Shown here in pieces: positions 26,672 to 36,638 of a stretch of 64,000 bases of DNA. Numbering within the stretch: position 1 is the stretch's first letter; the number at the start of each line of letters is the position of its first letter. The notes under the pieces were generated by a model. It ran no database searches. It was not told where the DNA came from and saw nothing but the letters and a program-made list of their open reading frames with translations. The stretch spans positions 87,880 through 151,879 of the forward strand of contig NZ_FPBV01000007.1 of the NCBI RefSeq assembly GCF_900116805.1. The letters are read 5' to 3'. The DNA comes from Paenalicyclobacillus macrosporangiidus. GTDB lineage: Bacteria; Bacillota; Bacilli; Alicyclobacillales; Alicyclobacillaceae. The position numbers were made by a program, and so were the translations under genes.

Positions 26672-29356
26672 GTGTCGTTGACACCCATGATGAAGCAGTA
26701 TTTGGAAACAAAGGCCCAGCACCCGGACGCGCTCCTGATGTTCCGGCTGGGCGACTTCTACGAGCTGTTCATGGACGACGCCGTCACCGCCGCCCGGGCG
26801 CTCGACATTACCTTGACCGGGCGGGACGCCGGGAGCTATGGGCGAGTCCCGATGTGCGGGGTGCCGTACCACGCCGCCGAACAGTACATCGCCCGGTTGA
26901 TTGACCAAGGGTATTCTGTCGCCATCTGCGAGCAGATGGAGGATCCCAAACTGGCGAAAGGGCTGGTTCGGCGTGAGGTGGTGCGGGTGGTCACGCCGGG
27001 AACCCACGTGCAGGAGGGGGAGGCCGGTCCCCGGTACCTGGCGTCTGCCGTGTACCGGGGCGGGCGATGGGGGACCGGCGTGATCGACATCTCAACGGGG
27101 GAGGTGTGGTGCGCCGAATACGCGGATGAAGGGCCGCTCGCGGATCTCTTCGAACAGTGGCGGCCCAGCGAGGTCCTGGTGTACGAGCCGGCGAAGGAGG
27201 ATGCCGCGTACGCGTGGTTGCGGGCGTGGACGGAAGCCCGTCAGGTCCGCATGACCGTGCGGCCCGAGCCTCGCCAGCCGGATGCCCAGCAACACCAGGC
27301 CGTCTGCGAGCAGTACGGGGTGCCGAACCTGGTTCCGCTCGATCTCGATGGACGTCCCGTGGCCGCCGAGGCCCTCGGGTTCGGGCTGACGTACGTGCGC
27401 GAGACGCAGCGCCAGCTGGTGGCCCACCTGCGCCCTCCGCGGATGCTGGAGCGGGAGGCGTTCCTCGTCGTGGATCAGACCGCGCGGCGCAACCTGGAAC
27501 TCGTGGAGACACAGCGCACGCGCCAGCGGCGCGGATCTCTCCTGGGGCTGTTGGACGTGACATGTACAGCCATGGGCGCCCGGCTGTTGCGGCGTTGGGT
27601 CGAACGCCCGCTGGTCGATGTGGCGCGCATTGGGGAACGATTGGACGCCGTGGGCGCCCTGACAGGGGACGCCTTGCTTCGGGCCCAGGCCAGGGAGTAC
27701 CTGAAGCGGGTGTTCGACCTGGAACGGTTGGTCGGCAAAGTGGCGCTCGGCAGCGCAACCCCCCGTGACCTGCTGGCGTTGGCGCGCTCCCTGTCGGTGC
27801 TGCCGGACCTGTGCCGGTTGTTCACCGACAGCCCGAGCGTCCTCTTGCGAGCCAGCGCGGCCGGTATCCCCGATCTGACCGAGTTGGCGGACCGGATCCA
27901 ACGGGCCCTGGAGGACCAGCCGCCGGCGACCGCCCGCGACGGGGGCTTCATCCGCGCTGGGTTCGATCCGGAGCTCGACGCATTGCGCCAGATCAGCCGG
28001 GACGCCAAGGGATGGCTGGCGGAGTTCGAACAGAGGGAGCGCGAGCGGACCGGCATCCGGTCGCTCAAGGTGGGATACAACAAAGTCTTCGGGTACTACA
28101 TCGAGGTCTCGAAGGCCAACGTCCACCTGGTCCCCGACACCTACGAGCGCCGTCAGACCTTGACGGGCGCCGAGCGTTACACGCTCCCCGAGCTCAAGGA
28201 GCGGGAGGAGCAGATCCTGACGGCGGCCGAGCGGGCCGTGGCCCGGGAACTGGCGCTCTTCGAAGCGCTCTGCCAAGCCGTGCTGGATCGCCTGCAGGAC
28301 GTGCAGCGGGCGGCCGAGCAGGTGGCGGTCTTGGACGCCCTGTCGGCGCTCGCCACGGTCTCGGCAGAGCACGGGTATGTCCGGCCGGAGGTGGTGGAGG
28401 AGCGAGGCATCTACATCCGCCAAGGGCGGCATCCGGTGGTCGAGGCGGCACATCCCGGCCGCTTTGTGCCCAATGACGCCGAACTGGGAGAAGGGCGCGA
28501 CCTGCTGCTCATCACGGGCCCGAACATGGCCGGCAAGAGCACCTACATGCGGCAGGTGGCGCTGATTGTGCTGCTCGCCCACATCGGCTGTTTCGTCCCG
28601 GCGGCGGAGGCGCGCATCGGCCTGGTGGATCGCATCTTCACCCGGATTGGGGCGTCCGATGATCTCGGCGCCGGCCAGAGCACGTTCATGGTCGAAATGG
28701 TCGAGCTGGCACAGATCCTGCGCCAGGCCAGCGACCGGAGCTTGGTGCTGTTGGACGAAATCGGGCGAGGCACGAGTACATACGATGGGATGAGCATCGC
28801 GGAGGCGGTGATGGAGGCGCTGCAGCAGCCCGGCAGGCGGCCGCTCACGCTGTTCGCGACGCATTACCACGAGTTGACCGCCAAAGTGGACCGCCTGCCG
28901 GCGGCCGCCAACTGCTCGGTGGCGGTCCAGGAGACGGCCGAAGGCATCGTGTTCCTGCACACCGTGGTGAACCGGCCGGCGGACAAGAGCTACGGGATTC
29001 AGGTGGCCCGTTTGGCGGGGATTCCGCCGGAGGTGATTGCCCGGGCCGAACAGTTGCTGGCCATCCGTGAGGCCGCGGCCTCGGATGCCGGCGGCGGCCG
29101 GGAGACCGCCGCCACCGTGGCGCCGCGGGAGGTTCCGGGCGAATATGAGGCTGCTGTCGTGGCGGAACCGAAGGGGCCGCCGAAGGATGGGCCGGTTCCC
29201 TTGCCCCTGCCGCTGGCCGGCCCGTTGGTGGACGAGCTGTTGTCGCGTCTGGCCAAGGTCGACGTGCTCCGGCTCACCCCGTTGGAAGCGATGCAGGTGC
29301 TGCACGAGTTGGCCGAACAGGCACGGGAGGTGGCGGCGTGGGGCGGATCCAGGTGA
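26672..29356 (+). CDS. mutS: DNA mismatch repair protein MutS
   Basis: An 894-residue MutS that recognises mismatches as a dimer and recruits MutL. The mismatch-reading Phe29 and Glu31 are in GDFYELF. Connector, lever and clamp domains follow, and the ATPase has Walker [10 protein letters not shown] (about 616-624), the STFMVEM signature and Walker [18 protein letters not shown] variable linker near 800-845 precedes the C-terminal helical region. The GTG at 26672 follows GGGAGGG by seven bases and gives the family start [10 protein letters not shown]. It overlaps mutL by 19 bases. Confidence 0.98.
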   Translation: MSLTPMMKQYLETKAQHPDALLMFRLGDFYELFMDDAVTAARALDITLTGRDAGSYGRVPMCGVPYHAAEQYIARLIDQGYSVAICEQMEDPKLAKGLVRREVVRVVTPGTHVQEGEAGPRYLASAVYRGGRWGTGVIDISTGEVWCAEYADEGPLADLFEQWRPSEVLVYEPAKEDAAYAWLRAWTEARQVRMTVRPEPRQPDAQQHQAVCEQYGVPNLVPLDLDGRPVAAEALGFGLTYVRETQRQLVAHLRPPRMLEREAFLVVDQTARRNLELVETQRTRQRRGSLLGLLDVTCTAMGARLLRRWVERPLVDVARIGERLDAVGALTGDALLRAQAREYLKRVFDLERLVGKVALGSATPRDLLALARSLSVLPDLCRLFTDSPSVLLRASAAGIPDLTELADRIQRALEDQPPATARDGGFIRAGFDPELDALRQISRDAKGWLAEFEQRERERTGIRSLKVGYNKVFGYYIEVSKANVHLVPDTYERRQTLTGAERYTLPELKEREEQILTAAERAVARELALFEALCQAVLDRLQDVQRAAEQVAVLDALSALATVSAEHGYVRPEVVEERGIYIRQGRHPVVEAAHPGRFVPNDAELGEGRDLLLITGPNMAGKSTYMRQVALIVLLAHIGCFVPAAEARIGLVDRIFTRIGASDDLGAGQSTFMVEMVELAQILRQASDRSLVLLDEIGRGTSTYDGMSIAEAVMEALQQPGRRPLTLFATHYHELTAKVDRLPAAANCSVAVQETAEGIVFLHTVVNRPADKSYGIQVARLAGIPPEVIARAEQLLAIREAAASDAGGGRETAATVAPREVPGEYEAAVVAEPKGPPKDGPVPLPLPLAGPLVDELLSRLAKVDVLRLTPLEAMQVLHELAEQAREVAAWGGSR

Positions 29357-31323
29357 TGTCCGAGGCGCTCGCCAACCAGATCGCCGCCGGCGAGGTGGTG
29401 GAGCGTCCGGCTTCGTGCGTCAAGGAATTGGTGGAGAACAGCCTCGATGCCGAGGCGCGGCACATCGGCGTGACGTTGGAGGACGGCGGCATCACACGAA
29501 TTCAGGTGCAGGATGACGGGGTGGGCATGGATGCGGACGATCTCCTGCTCGCCACGGCCCGCCACGCGACCAGCAAGATCCGCCAGCCGCGGGACCTGAC
29601 GCGCATTCAGACCCTGGGATTCCGCGGCGAGGCGCTGGCGTCCATCGCGGCGGTCGCCCGGGTGCGCATGGCCTCCCGGCCGCACGCGTCGGAACTGGGG
29701 ATGCAGGTGGAGGTGGCGGCGAGCCAACTGGTGTCCGGCCCTCGCCCGGTCGGGATGCCGCCCGGCACAGTCGTCGATGTGCGCGACCTGTTCTACAACA
29801 CCCCCGCTCGCCTCAAATACCTGCGGACGGTGCAGACCGAGCAGGCGCGCTGCCTGGAGGTCCTGCAGCGGGCCGCCTTGGCGCGGCCGGACGTGGCCTT
29901 CCGGTGCGAGACGGGCGGACGCGTCCTCTGGCAGACTTCGGGCGACGGCAATCCCCTCTCCGTGATGGCGGCGCTGTTCGGCGCGGGGGAAGCGAAGCAG
30001 TTGTTGCACGCCACCCGACGAACGGCGGACTACGCCGTGGAGGCGTGGATCGGGCGGCCCACGCAGGCGCGATCCACGCGCGCCCACGGGCATCTGTTCG
30101 TCAACCGGCGGCCCATTCGCAATCTCGCCATTCACCAGGCGGTCGCGTCCGCCTTCGGGCAGCGGTTGATGACCGGCCGGCATCCCGTGTATGTACTGTA
30201 TCTGGAGATGGATCCGGCGCTGGTCGACGTCAACGTGCACCCGCACAAAGCCGAGGTGCGGTTCAGTGAGGAACGGGACCTGGCCGCATTGGTGCAACGG
30301 GTGGTGCGCCAGGCCTTGGACGAGGCGTTTCTCGTCCCTTCCATCCGGATGGCCCCGCGCACGGAAATCCAGTCGGCGGCGGTGCCGCTGCCGCTGGAGC
30401 GGTCGGATGCCCGGCCCTCTGGATCGGCCACCCACCCCGAATCCTGGCCGTCATCGCCGTCACCGCCATCATCGGGGCCGATTCACCGGGCCCAGGCTTC
30501 GGGTCCAGCCGCGGACGGGCTGACGCCGGGCGTGGTGCGCGAGCGACCGGTGGTGCGGCCGGAGCCGCGCGGGGAAGCCATCCCGGTGGCACGCTGGCAG
30601 GCGATGTTGGCGGGGGGTCCCGTGGACGGGGCGAACGGCCCGGATCCCGGGGGGCCGCAGTCAGAGGACGCGGGCGATCCCGAAGCGGCGGTGACCCCTG
30701 GGGAGGACGCGCTCGCGGACGCGGATCCGGAGAAATCCCGTTTGGCCAAATTGCGCCCCATCGGCCAGGCGCTCGGCACGTACATCCTCGCCGAGGACGG
30801 CGAGAACCTGTACATCATTGACCAGCACGCGGCGCACGAGCGGGTGCTCTACGAGCGTTTCCGCGACCGGATGCGGGCGGCTCGGGTCGGGCGCCTCCCC
30901 CTGTTGGCCCCAATTCCGGTGCATCTTGCCCCGGCGGAAGCGGATCGAATTCGCCATCAACTGGCGGAATTGCAGGAAGCCGGTCTGGAGGTGGAAGAGT
31001 TCGGGGGCAGCGACGTGTTGGTCCGAACGGTGCCCGATATCTGGGACGGGCTCGACGCGCCGCGCCTGGCGGCGGAGGTCGTGCGTTCGCTGGCAGAGGA
31101 CGGAGCGCAGGCCGATGCCCGGGAGGCGCTGCGGGAGCGGATCGTCCTGCGCGCGTGCAAGGCGGCCGTCAAGGCCCACGACCGCCTGTCGGACGAGGAG
31201 ATGGCGGCGCTGTGCCAGGCGCTCGCCGGGTTGGAGGACCCGTTTCACTGCCCGCACGGCCGCCCGGTGATGCTCCGGTTGACGCAGCACGAATTGGAAA
31301 AGGAGTTTCGGCGCATTGTCTGA
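29338..31323 (+). CDS. mutL: DNA mismatch repair endonuclease MutL
   Basis: A 661-residue MutL with an N-terminal GHKL ATPase (catalytic Glu30 and Asn34 in [28 protein letters not shown]) and a variable Pro-rich linker (about 340-475). The C-terminal dimerisation domain carries the endonuclease metal motif [14 protein letters not shown] (from Asp495), [12 protein letters not shown] and CPHGRPV (Cys638). The protein should therefore nick the new strand itself, as expected in bacteria without MutH. The GTG at 29338 overlaps mutS, and the stop overlaps the next gene by eight bases. Confidence 0.97.
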   Translation: MGRIQVMSEALANQIAAGEVVERPASCVKELVENSLDAEARHIGVTLEDGGITRIQVQDDGVGMDADDLLLATARHATSKIRQPRDLTRIQTLGFRGEALASIAAVARVRMASRPHASELGMQVEVAASQLVSGPRPVGMPPGTVVDVRDLFYNTPARLKYLRTVQTEQARCLEVLQRAALARPDVAFRCETGGRVLWQTSGDGNPLSVMAALFGAGEAKQLLHATRRTADYAVEAWIGRPTQARSTRAHGHLFVNRRPIRNLAIHQAVASAFGQRLMTGRHPVYVLYLEMDPALVDVNVHPHKAEVRFSEERDLAALVQRVVRQALDEAFLVPSIRMAPRTEIQSAAVPLPLERSDARPSGSATHPESWPSSPSPPSSGPIHRAQASGPAADGLTPGVVRERPVVRPEPRGEAIPVARWQAMLAGGPVDGANGPDPGGPQSEDAGDPEAAVTPGEDALADADPEKSRLAKLRPIGQALGTYILAEDGENLYIIDQHAAHERVLYERFRDRMRAARVGRLPLLAPIPVHLAPAEADRIRHQLAELQEAGLEVEEFGGSDVLVRTVPDIWDGLDAPRLAAEVVRSLAEDGAQADAREALRERIVLRACKAAVKAHDRLSDEEMAALCQALAGLEDPFHCPHGRPVMLRLTQHELEKEFRRIV

Positions 31324-32140
31324 TTCGGATCTCTTCCCGACGATGGACTCGGTCTCTCTGGTATGCGTGACGCCGTGGAACGCTTCCCCAGCGGCGGTTG
31401 CGCGAGCCGAGGCCCTGGCCGAATGGTTCGCTTGCCCGCGTGTGCCGCGCAGACGCCGCAGTCTGGCGCGCATCTTCGCAGACGAGGGCGTGGACGGCGT
31501 GCTCGTCGCCGAAGACCCGCCCCGTCTGTACCATCGGACGCGCCCTGACGCTCCCTATTTCTTTCATCCGGGGGTCGCCCGTCCTCGTCTGTCCGCGTTG
31601 ACGCACGGGGTACCCGACCGGCTGTTGCGGGTGGCCGGCATCCGGCCCGGAGACGTGATCATCGATGCCACCCTGGGGACGGGCGCCGACTCCCTGGTGT
31701 TGGCCGCAGGCGCCGGTCCTGCCGGACGGGTGGTGGCCATCGAATCCTCCTTTGTCCTCGCCAGACTCTTCACGTGGGCGCAGCACGAGCGGGGCCACGG
31801 GTATCCCGGGATGGACCGGCTGCTCGAGCGGATCGACGTCCGGTGGGGCCACCACGCTGACCTGCTCGCGCGCATGCCCGCGAACAGCGTGGATGTGGTG
31901 TACTTCGATCCGATGTTTCGCCGCCCCATCGTGGATGAGGACGGAAACATCGAACATGCCCGCCCGTGGACCGATCCGCGCCCAATCTCGGACGAGGCGT
32001 GGCACGCGGCACAGCGGGTGGCCCGCCGCTGCGTTGTGCTGAAGGAACGGCCGCAATCGGACCAGTTTGCGCGCTTCGGCCTGACGCCCGACAAACCCCG
32101 GGCCAAGATTGCGTACGGGGTATGGAAGAAGGGGGGCTGA
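31316..32140 (+). CDS. RsmJ-like class I SAM-dependent methyltransferase
   Basis: A 274-residue SAM-dependent methyltransferase. The SAM site is VIIDATLGTGADSLVLAAG with the acidic VVAIESS beta-2 end. The catalytic motif VVYFDPMF resembles the DPMFP motif of RsmJ (YhiQ), which methylates G1516 of E. coli 16S rRNA. Two cysteines and an ALAEWF-type N-terminal region are also present. The TTG at 31316 is ten bases after AAAAGGAG and overlaps the mutL stop. Position between mutL and miaA fits an rRNA or tRNA modification enzyme, but the target base here is unverified. Confidence 0.8.
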   Translation: MSDSDLFPTMDSVSLVCVTPWNASPAAVARAEALAEWFACPRVPRRRRSLARIFADEGVDGVLVAEDPPRLYHRTRPDAPYFFHPGVARPRLSALTHGVPDRLLRVAGIRPGDVIIDATLGTGADSLVLAAGAGPAGRVVAIESSFVLARLFTWAQHERGHGYPGMDRLLERIDVRWGHHADLLARMPANSVDVVYFDPMFRRPIVDEDGNIEHARPWTDPRPISDEAWHAAQRVARRCVVLKERPQSDQFARFGLTPDKPRAKIAYGVWKKGG

Positions 32141-32143
32141 TTG

Positions 32144-33124
32144 GTGTCCGGATCGACATCTCGAATGGGGCGGCCGGTGCTCTGCATCGTGGGGCCGACC
32201 GCGACCGGCAAGAGTGAGTTGGGCGTCCTGGTGGCGAAAGCGGTCGGGGGCGAGGTGCTGTCCGCGGATTCCATGCAGGTGTACCGCGGGATGGACATCG
32301 GCACCGCCAAATTGACGCCAGAGGAGATGCAGGGCGTACCGCATCATCTCATCGACCTGGTGGATCCCGACCAACGGTTTACGGTCGCGGACTGGAAGGA
32401 GCGGGCCGACGCCATCATCGCCCGGTTGCACGAAGCCGGCAAGTTGCCGGTGGTCGTCGGCGGCACCGGCCTGTACATCCGGGCCATCACGGAAGACCTG
32501 GATTTCGCGCGCCAGGAAGGATCGGACGAAATTCGGGCCCGTTGGCGTCAGTTCGCCGCCCAACGGGGCAACGAAGCGCTGTACGAGACGCTGCGGCGGC
32601 TCGACCCGGAGACGGCCGCGCGGTTGCACCCGAACGACGTGCGCAGGGTGATCCGTGCGTTGGAGGTGTGGGAGCTCAACCGAGAGCGGCTGTCTGAACG
32701 GTACGACTGGCGGATCCAGGGGGGCCGTTACCATACCGTGCTCTTCGGCTTGTCGATGGCGCGGGAATTGCTGTATCATCGCGTCAACCAACGGGTCGAC
32801 CAGATGATGGCGTCGGGGCTATTGGACGAGGTCCGAAGGCTGTTCGCCCGGGGATACCGCCGGGATCTCCCGTCCATGCAGGCCATCGGTTACAAAGAGT
32901 TGGCCGCGCACCTGGCGGGGGAACTGTCGCTGGAGGACGCCGTGGCGCAGGTGAAGCAGAACACGCGCCGCTTTGTCAAACGCCAGTTGTCGTGGTTTCG
33001 GCGCGATCCGCGCATCACGTGGATTGATCGCGCGGCGGGCCCTTGGCCGGACGCAGCCTTGCACGCGGTTTTGCCGTCCGCCTTCGCCCTGAAGGCAGGA
33101 ATTCAAGTCCGAGGCCGAGAATAA
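32144..33124 (+). CDS. miaA: tRNA dimethylallyltransferase MiaA
   Basis: An enzyme of about 326 residues that transfers dimethylallyl to A37 of tRNAs, making i6A, the substrate of MiaB. It has the P-loop GPTATGKS (17-24), the SADSMQVYRGMDIGTAK and VPHHLIDLVDPDQ signatures, VVGGTGLYIRAI, and the C-terminal RFVKRQLSWFRRD. GGGGGG at 32131-32136 supports GTG 32144, though the adjacent TTG 32141 is possible. It starts just after the methyltransferase stop and is followed by hfq, the standard miaA-hfq pair. Confidence 0.97.
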   Translation: MSGSTSRMGRPVLCIVGPTATGKSELGVLVAKAVGGEVLSADSMQVYRGMDIGTAKLTPEEMQGVPHHLIDLVDPDQRFTVADWKERADAIIARLHEAGKLPVVVGGTGLYIRAITEDLDFARQEGSDEIRARWRQFAAQRGNEALYETLRRLDPETAARLHPNDVRRVIRALEVWELNRERLSERYDWRIQGGRYHTVLFGLSMARELLYHRVNQRVDQMMASGLLDEVRRLFARGYRRDLPSMQAIGYKELAAHLAGELSLEDAVAQVKQNTRRFVKRQLSWFRRDPRITWIDRAAGPWPDAALHAVLPSAFALKAGIQVRGRE

Positions 33125-33185
33125 AGATCCATACGATGGATGACGCGAGGGCGAGACGACTCTAGCAGAGTGGGGGAGCGGTCAA

Positions 33186-33431
33186 ATGAGCAAGCAGGCC
33201 ATCAACATCCAGGACACCTTCCTGAATCAGATCCGCAAAGAGAAGGTGCCTGTCATCGTATACTTGGTCAATGGTTTTCAAATTCGGGGGATTGTGCGCG
33301 CCTTTGACAACTTCACCATTGTGCTGGAGTCGGACGGCAAGCAGCAGATGATCTACAAGCACGCCATCTCGACCTTCACCCCGATGCGGGCGGTGACGCT
33401 GCATTTGAACGAGCAGGCGCCGGAATCCTGA
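33186..33431 (+). CDS. hfq: RNA chaperone Hfq
   Basis: An 81-residue Sm-like hexameric RNA-binding protein. Sm1 spans the [20 protein letters not shown] to [15 protein letters not shown] region, with the diagnostic YKHAIS in Sm2. The sequence is close to Bacillus Hfq and lacks the long C-terminal tail of enterobacterial forms. GGGGGAG lies seven bases before the ATG. It is located directly after miaA. A weak hairpin (CCTCGA at 33447-33452 with TCGAGG at 33460-33465) follows before the tRNA promoter. Confidence 0.97.
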   Translation: MSKQAINIQDTFLNQIRKEKVPVIVYLVNGFQIRGIVRAFDNFTIVLESDGKQQMIYKHAISTFTPMRAVTLHLNEQAPES

Positions 33432-33535
33432 AGGCGCCTGAGGCGTCCTCGAGACGTCTTCGAGGCTTCTTCGTGGCGTCTCATGGAGGGCATCTCAATG
33501 GAAGGTTTTTCAACGAATCTTGGCCGAAAAGGGCG

Positions 33536-33565
33536 TTGACAACTCGCGCGGGGCTGTGATACATT
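33536..33565 (+). promoter_or_regulatory. Promoter of the tRNA array
   Basis: TTGACA at 33536-33541, an 18-base spacer and TACATT at 33560-33565 lie only 15 bases before the first tRNA, as expected for a stable-RNA promoter. Confidence 0.75.
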
Positions 33566-33580
33566 ACGTCTTGTCGCGGC

Positions 33581-33656
33581 GCCAGCGTAGCTCAGCAGGT
33601 AGAGCAACTGACTTGTAATCAGTGGGTCGCAGGTTCGATTCCTGTCGCTGGCTCCA
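33581..33656 (+). tRNA. tRNA-Thr(TGT)
   Basis: The acceptor stem GCCAGCG pairs with CGCTGGC, and the T arm has GGTTCGATTCC. The anticodon TGT is at 33614-33616 and CCA is encoded. First gene of the array. Confidence 0.96.
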
Positions 33657-33662
33657 AGTTTC

Positions 33663-33747
33663 GGAGGGGTACCAAAGTGGCCAAATGGGGCGGACTGTAA
33701 ATCCGTTGCGTAATGCTTCGTAGGTTCGAATCCTACCCCCTCCACCA
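33663..33747 (+). tRNA. tRNA-Tyr(GTA)
   Basis: A class II tRNA with a long variable arm. The acceptor stem GGAGGGG pairs with CCCCTCC. The anticodon GTA is at 33697-33699 and CCA is encoded. Confidence 0.96.
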
Positions 33748-33789
33748 TAACGCCGCGACGATGGACGGGCGTCCGTCCTGTCCGGAAGT

Positions 33790-33865
33790 AGGGGCGTAGT
33801 TCAGCTGGTAGAACGGCGGTCTCCAAAACCGCATGTCGTGGGTTCGAATCCTGCCGCCCCTGCCA
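33790..33865 (+). tRNA. tRNA-Trp(CCA)
   Basis: The acceptor AGGGGCG pairs with CGCCCCT and the discriminator base is G. The anticodon CCA is at 33823-33825 and 3' CCA is encoded. Confidence 0.96.
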
Positions 33866-33866
33866 T

Positions 33867-33943
33867 GGTGAGTATGGCGAAGTGGTTAACGCACCGGATT
33901 GTGGTTCCGGCATTCGTGGGTTCGATTCCCACTACTCACCCCA
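33867..33943 (+). tRNA. tRNA-His(GTG)
   Basis: The acceptor GTGAGTA pairs with TACTCAC, and the characteristic extra G(-1) at 33867 faces C73. The anticodon GTG is at 33901-33903 and CCA is encoded. Confidence 0.96.
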
Positions 33944-33951
33944 CAACACAT

Positions 33952-34026
33952 TGGGGAGTCGCCAAGCGGTAAGGCAACGGATTTTGGTTCCGTCACGCGA
34001 AGGTTCGAATCCTTCCTCCCCAGCCA
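33952..34026 (+). tRNA. tRNA-Gln(TTG)
   Basis: The acceptor TGGGGAG pairs with CTCCCCA. The anticodon TTG is at 33984-33986 and CCA is encoded. Confidence 0.96.
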
Positions 34027-34035
34027 TCACGCCAC

Positions 34036-34112
34036 CGGAGCATAGCGCAGCTTGGTAGCGCGCCTGCCTTGGGAGCAGGAGGTCGTGGGTTCAAATCCCG
34101 CTGCTCCGACCA
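34036..34112 (+). tRNA. tRNA-Pro(TGG)
   Basis: The acceptor CGGAGCA pairs with TGCTCCG, and the anticodon stem is CCTGC/GCAGG. The anticodon TGG is at 34070-34072, followed by G37, and CCA is encoded. Confidence 0.95.
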
Positions 34113-34179
34113 AGTTTCGGTTCTCCGAAATTGGGGCGTGCATCTGCGCGCGACGTCCAGGCGAGGCTCCGGCGGACGC

Positions 34180-34254
34180 GGGGGTATAGCTCAGGGGGAG
34201 AGCACCTGCTTTGCACGCAGGGGGCCGTCGGTTCAAATCCGACTACCTCCACCA
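34180..34254 (+). tRNA. tRNA-Ala(TGC)
   Basis: The acceptor GGGGGTA pairs with TACCTCC, with one G-U pair like the G3-U70 identity pair of alanine tRNAs. The anticodon TGC is at 34212-34214 and CCA is encoded. Confidence 0.96.
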
Positions 34255-34299
34255 GCGCCGAGCATGCCGAGGCGTACGCGTGATGGATTGGCCAAATGT

Positions 34300-34374
34300 T
34301 CCTCGATAGCTCAGCGGTAGAGCATCCGGCTGTTAACCGGAGGGTCGCAGGTTCGAATCCTGCTCGGGGAGCCA
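34300..34374 (+). tRNA. tRNA-Asn(GTT)
   Basis: The acceptor TCCTCGA pairs with TCGGGGA, including a wobble pair. The anticodon GTT is at 34332-34334 and CCA is encoded. Confidence 0.96.
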
Positions 34375-34375
34375 T

Positions 34376-34451
34376 GCTCCCATAGCTCAGTTGGCAGAGC
34401 GCATCCATGGTAAGGATGAGGTCACCAGTTCGAGCCTGGTTGGGAGCTCCA
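34376..34451 (+). tRNA. tRNA-Thr(GGT)
   Basis: The acceptor GCTCCCA pairs with TGGGAGC. The anticodon GGT is at 34409-34411 and CCA is encoded. It starts one base after tRNA-Asn and is the second threonine tRNA of the array. The 89-base spacer that follows contains a hairpin, GCCCGGC to GCCGGGC, near 34458-34477. Confidence 0.95.
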
Positions 34452-34540
34452 GAATCGCCCGGCTGAGAGGCCGGGCATCTCATACCGCTGATCGGCGGTA
34501 ACGGGGGCAATCCGGTCCGCTCTGCAGGCGGGGCGGGCGA

Positions 34541-34616
34541 GGGCGGTTAGCTCAGTTGGGAGAGCACCTGCCTTACAAGCAGGGGGTCAGCGGTTCGAGC
34601 CCGTTACCGCCCACCA
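34541..34616 (+). tRNA. tRNA-Val(TAC)
   Basis: The acceptor GGGCGGT pairs with ACCGCCC. The anticodon TAC is at 34574-34576 and CCA is encoded. Confidence 0.96.
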
Positions 34617-34619
34617 CGT

Positions 34620-34713
34620 GGAGTGATGGCCGAGTAGGTCGAAGGCGCTCGCCTGCTAAGCGAGTATACGCCCAAAAGGCGTATCGACGGTTCGAATCCG
34701 TCTCACTCCGCCA
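34620..34713 (+). tRNA. tRNA-Ser(GCT)
   Basis: A class II tRNA with a long variable arm. The acceptor GGAGTGA pairs with TCACTCC. The anticodon GCT is at 34655-34657 and CCA is encoded. Last gene of the array. Confidence 0.96.
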
Positions 34714-34718
34714 AAGGA

Positions 34719-34762
34719 ACGAGGAGAGTGGCTGTGTGAAGCAGCCGCTCTCCTCGTTTTTT
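34719..34762 (+). terminator. Terminator of the tRNA array
   Basis: The arms AACGAGGAGAG and CTCTCCTCGTT, extended by GGCTG/CAGCC inside, form a long hairpin followed by a T run. It lies directly after tRNA-Ser. Confidence 0.92.
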
Positions 34763-34919
34763 GTGACTTACCGGCTCGGGGTACTCGCGGGATCGCACGG
34801 CGGAGAGCGTCCGCCGATCACATCCGCGACCATGAAGGAAGGGGACTCTGCACCCGGCGCATGGAACGCGACCGTCCAGGCAACAGTACCAACAGGTTGT
34901 CTCGGGAGGGGCGTTTTCG

Positions 34920-36440
34920 TTGGATCCGCATGCCACCACGGTGCAGGCCGCGGGCATCTCGACGCGCCTGCAAGACAATGTTGAGAAAGTGAACGACCAT
35001 ATCGGCGTCGGCACCAGTTGGGACATCATCGCCAAGCCGTTCGCGTTCGGCGGGATCCGGATGATGTCCTACGTGTCCAACGGTTACTTTCTCACCAACC
35101 ATATGGTCCTCATCCTCCGCAATTTCCATCAGTGCACGCAGGCGTTCGTCGAGGCGCATCGGGACCGTTCGTTCACCATGGGCGAACTGATGGAGCATCT
35201 GCTCCACGAGGTGGCGTTCGTCCAGGTGCAGGCCGTGAACCGGATGGACGAGGCCATTCATTTCATCCTGTCCGGCGCGCTGGTCACGTTCCTGGACGGG
35301 TTTGACCAGGCTCTCGTGATTGACACCCGCGTGTATCCGATGCGCAGCATCGGCACGCCCGATCTCGAGCGGACGGTCCGGGGCGCGCGAGACGCCTTCA
35401 CCGAAACGATGCTGATCAACACGTCGCTCATCCGGCGCCGGCTGCGCGAACCGAAGTTGCGGGACGAGCTGGTGCAGATTGGGACAAACTCGAAGACAGA
35501 CGTCTGCATGATGTATATCGAAGGCGTCACCGATCCCCAACTGGTGAAGGACATTCGGGAAAGGTTGCGGGCGGTCGAGGTGGACGCCCTCTTTATGGCC
35601 CAGCAGACCCTGGTGGAACATCTCGGCCGCGTCGGATGGAACCCGTATCCCCTGGTCCGGCTGACGGAGCGTCCGGACGTGGCGACCACGGCCCTGCTGG
35701 AGGGCCAGATGGTGATTGTGGTCGACACCAGCCCGAACGTGATCATCCTGCCGACGAGCCTGTTCCACCACCTACAGCATCCGCAGGAATATCAGACCTA
35801 TCCGCTGGTCGGTACCTACATGCGGATGGTGATCCTCGTCGCGCTCATCCTGCACGTGTTCCTGCCGGGGGTCTTCCTGCTGCTGAACGCCCATCCCGAC
35901 CTGATGCCCGCATGGCTCTCCTTCATGCGTGCCAGCCGGGGCGATCCGCTGCCCCTGTGGGCGCAGTTGGTCCTGGCCGAGTTCGGCCTCGACATGCTGC
36001 AGCTTGCGGTCGTCAACTCGCCGAAGGAGCTCGCGTCCGCCATTGGCGTGCTCGCGGCCCTGCTGTTCGGTCAATTTGCGGTCAAGATTCACCTGGTTCA
36101 GGAGGGGATCATGGTGTACGGGGGGCTGGTCGCCATCGCCCAGCTCGCCATGGCCTCCTATGAACTGGGCAGCGCCAACCAGATGGCTCGCTTCTGGACC
36201 ATCGCCTGGACCGCCGCACTCGGCGGATGGGGGTTTGTCATTTCGGTCTCCAGTTGGTTCCTCCTCCTGCTCAGGACGGAGTCCTTCGGATTGCCGTACC
36301 TGTGGCCGCTCGTGCCCTTTCAATGGGACCACGGGTTCCGGCAGATCCTGTTCCGGCCGCCCATGCAGACGGTGGCCAACCGCAACGCCATCTCCAGTGT
36401 GCTGCGCCGGCGGCGTGCAAACCGCGGCGGGACGGCCTGA
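34920..36440 (+). CDS. GerA-family spore germination protein, SpoVAF-like
   Basis: A 506-residue membrane protein of the GerA A-subunit superfamily. The soluble N-terminal half contains TETMLINTSLIRRRLREPKL, TNSKTDVCMMYIEGVTDP and RPDVATTALLEGQMVIVVDT, closest in my judgement to SpoVAF. The C-terminal half has four to five membrane segments (for example MVILVALILHVFLPGVFLLL). SpoVAF accompanies the SpoVA dipicolinic acid channel in forespore membranes. No other spoVA gene is adjacent, so this is an orphan. The TTG at 34920 is eight bases after GGGAGGGG. I cannot exclude an ordinary GerA-type receptor subunit. Confidence 0.87.
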   Translation: MDPHATTVQAAGISTRLQDNVEKVNDHIGVGTSWDIIAKPFAFGGIRMMSYVSNGYFLTNHMVLILRNFHQCTQAFVEAHRDRSFTMGELMEHLLHEVAFVQVQAVNRMDEAIHFILSGALVTFLDGFDQALVIDTRVYPMRSIGTPDLERTVRGARDAFTETMLINTSLIRRRLREPKLRDELVQIGTNSKTDVCMMYIEGVTDPQLVKDIRERLRAVEVDALFMAQQTLVEHLGRVGWNPYPLVRLTERPDVATTALLEGQMVIVVDTSPNVIILPTSLFHHLQHPQEYQTYPLVGTYMRMVILVALILHVFLPGVFLLLNAHPDLMPAWLSFMRASRGDPLPLWAQLVLAEFGLDMLQLAVVNSPKELASAIGVLAALLFGQFAVKIHLVQEGIMVYGGLVAIAQLAMASYELGSANQMARFWTIAWTAALGGWGFVISVSSWFLLLLRTESFGLPYLWPLVPFQWDHGFRQILFRPPMQTVANRNAISSVLRRRRANRGGTA

Positions 36441-36547
36441 CGGCGGCCCGGTGGATGCGGACCGCATCGTCAGCGCGATCCCGCTGGCAGCCTTGTCGTC
36501 GCTCTGGCCCCTTCCCTGAACGATTTCCCGCCTGTCTCTGGGCGATC

Positions 36548-36575
36548 ACCCAGATCCCCCTGGCTGCATAGGTTA
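36548..36575 (+). promoter_or_regulatory. Sigma-K-like promoter before spoVK
   Basis: AC at 36548-36549, exactly 17 bases, then CATAGGTTA at 36567-36575 matches the Bacillus sigma-K pattern AC-N17-CATANNNTA. It lies about 65 bases before spoVK and would give late mother-cell expression. The match is to a short consensus, so chance occurrence is possible. Confidence 0.45.
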
Positions 36576-36638
36576 TCGTGCGCACCGAAACACGCCCATC
36601 CCCGGTCCAGCCTGGGGCGGGTTCGTGAGGTGATCCGA

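Noticed and set aside
33581..34713. tRNA array as part of an rRNA operon
   Set aside because: No 5S, 16S or 23S sequence is present; the array has its own promoter and terminator.
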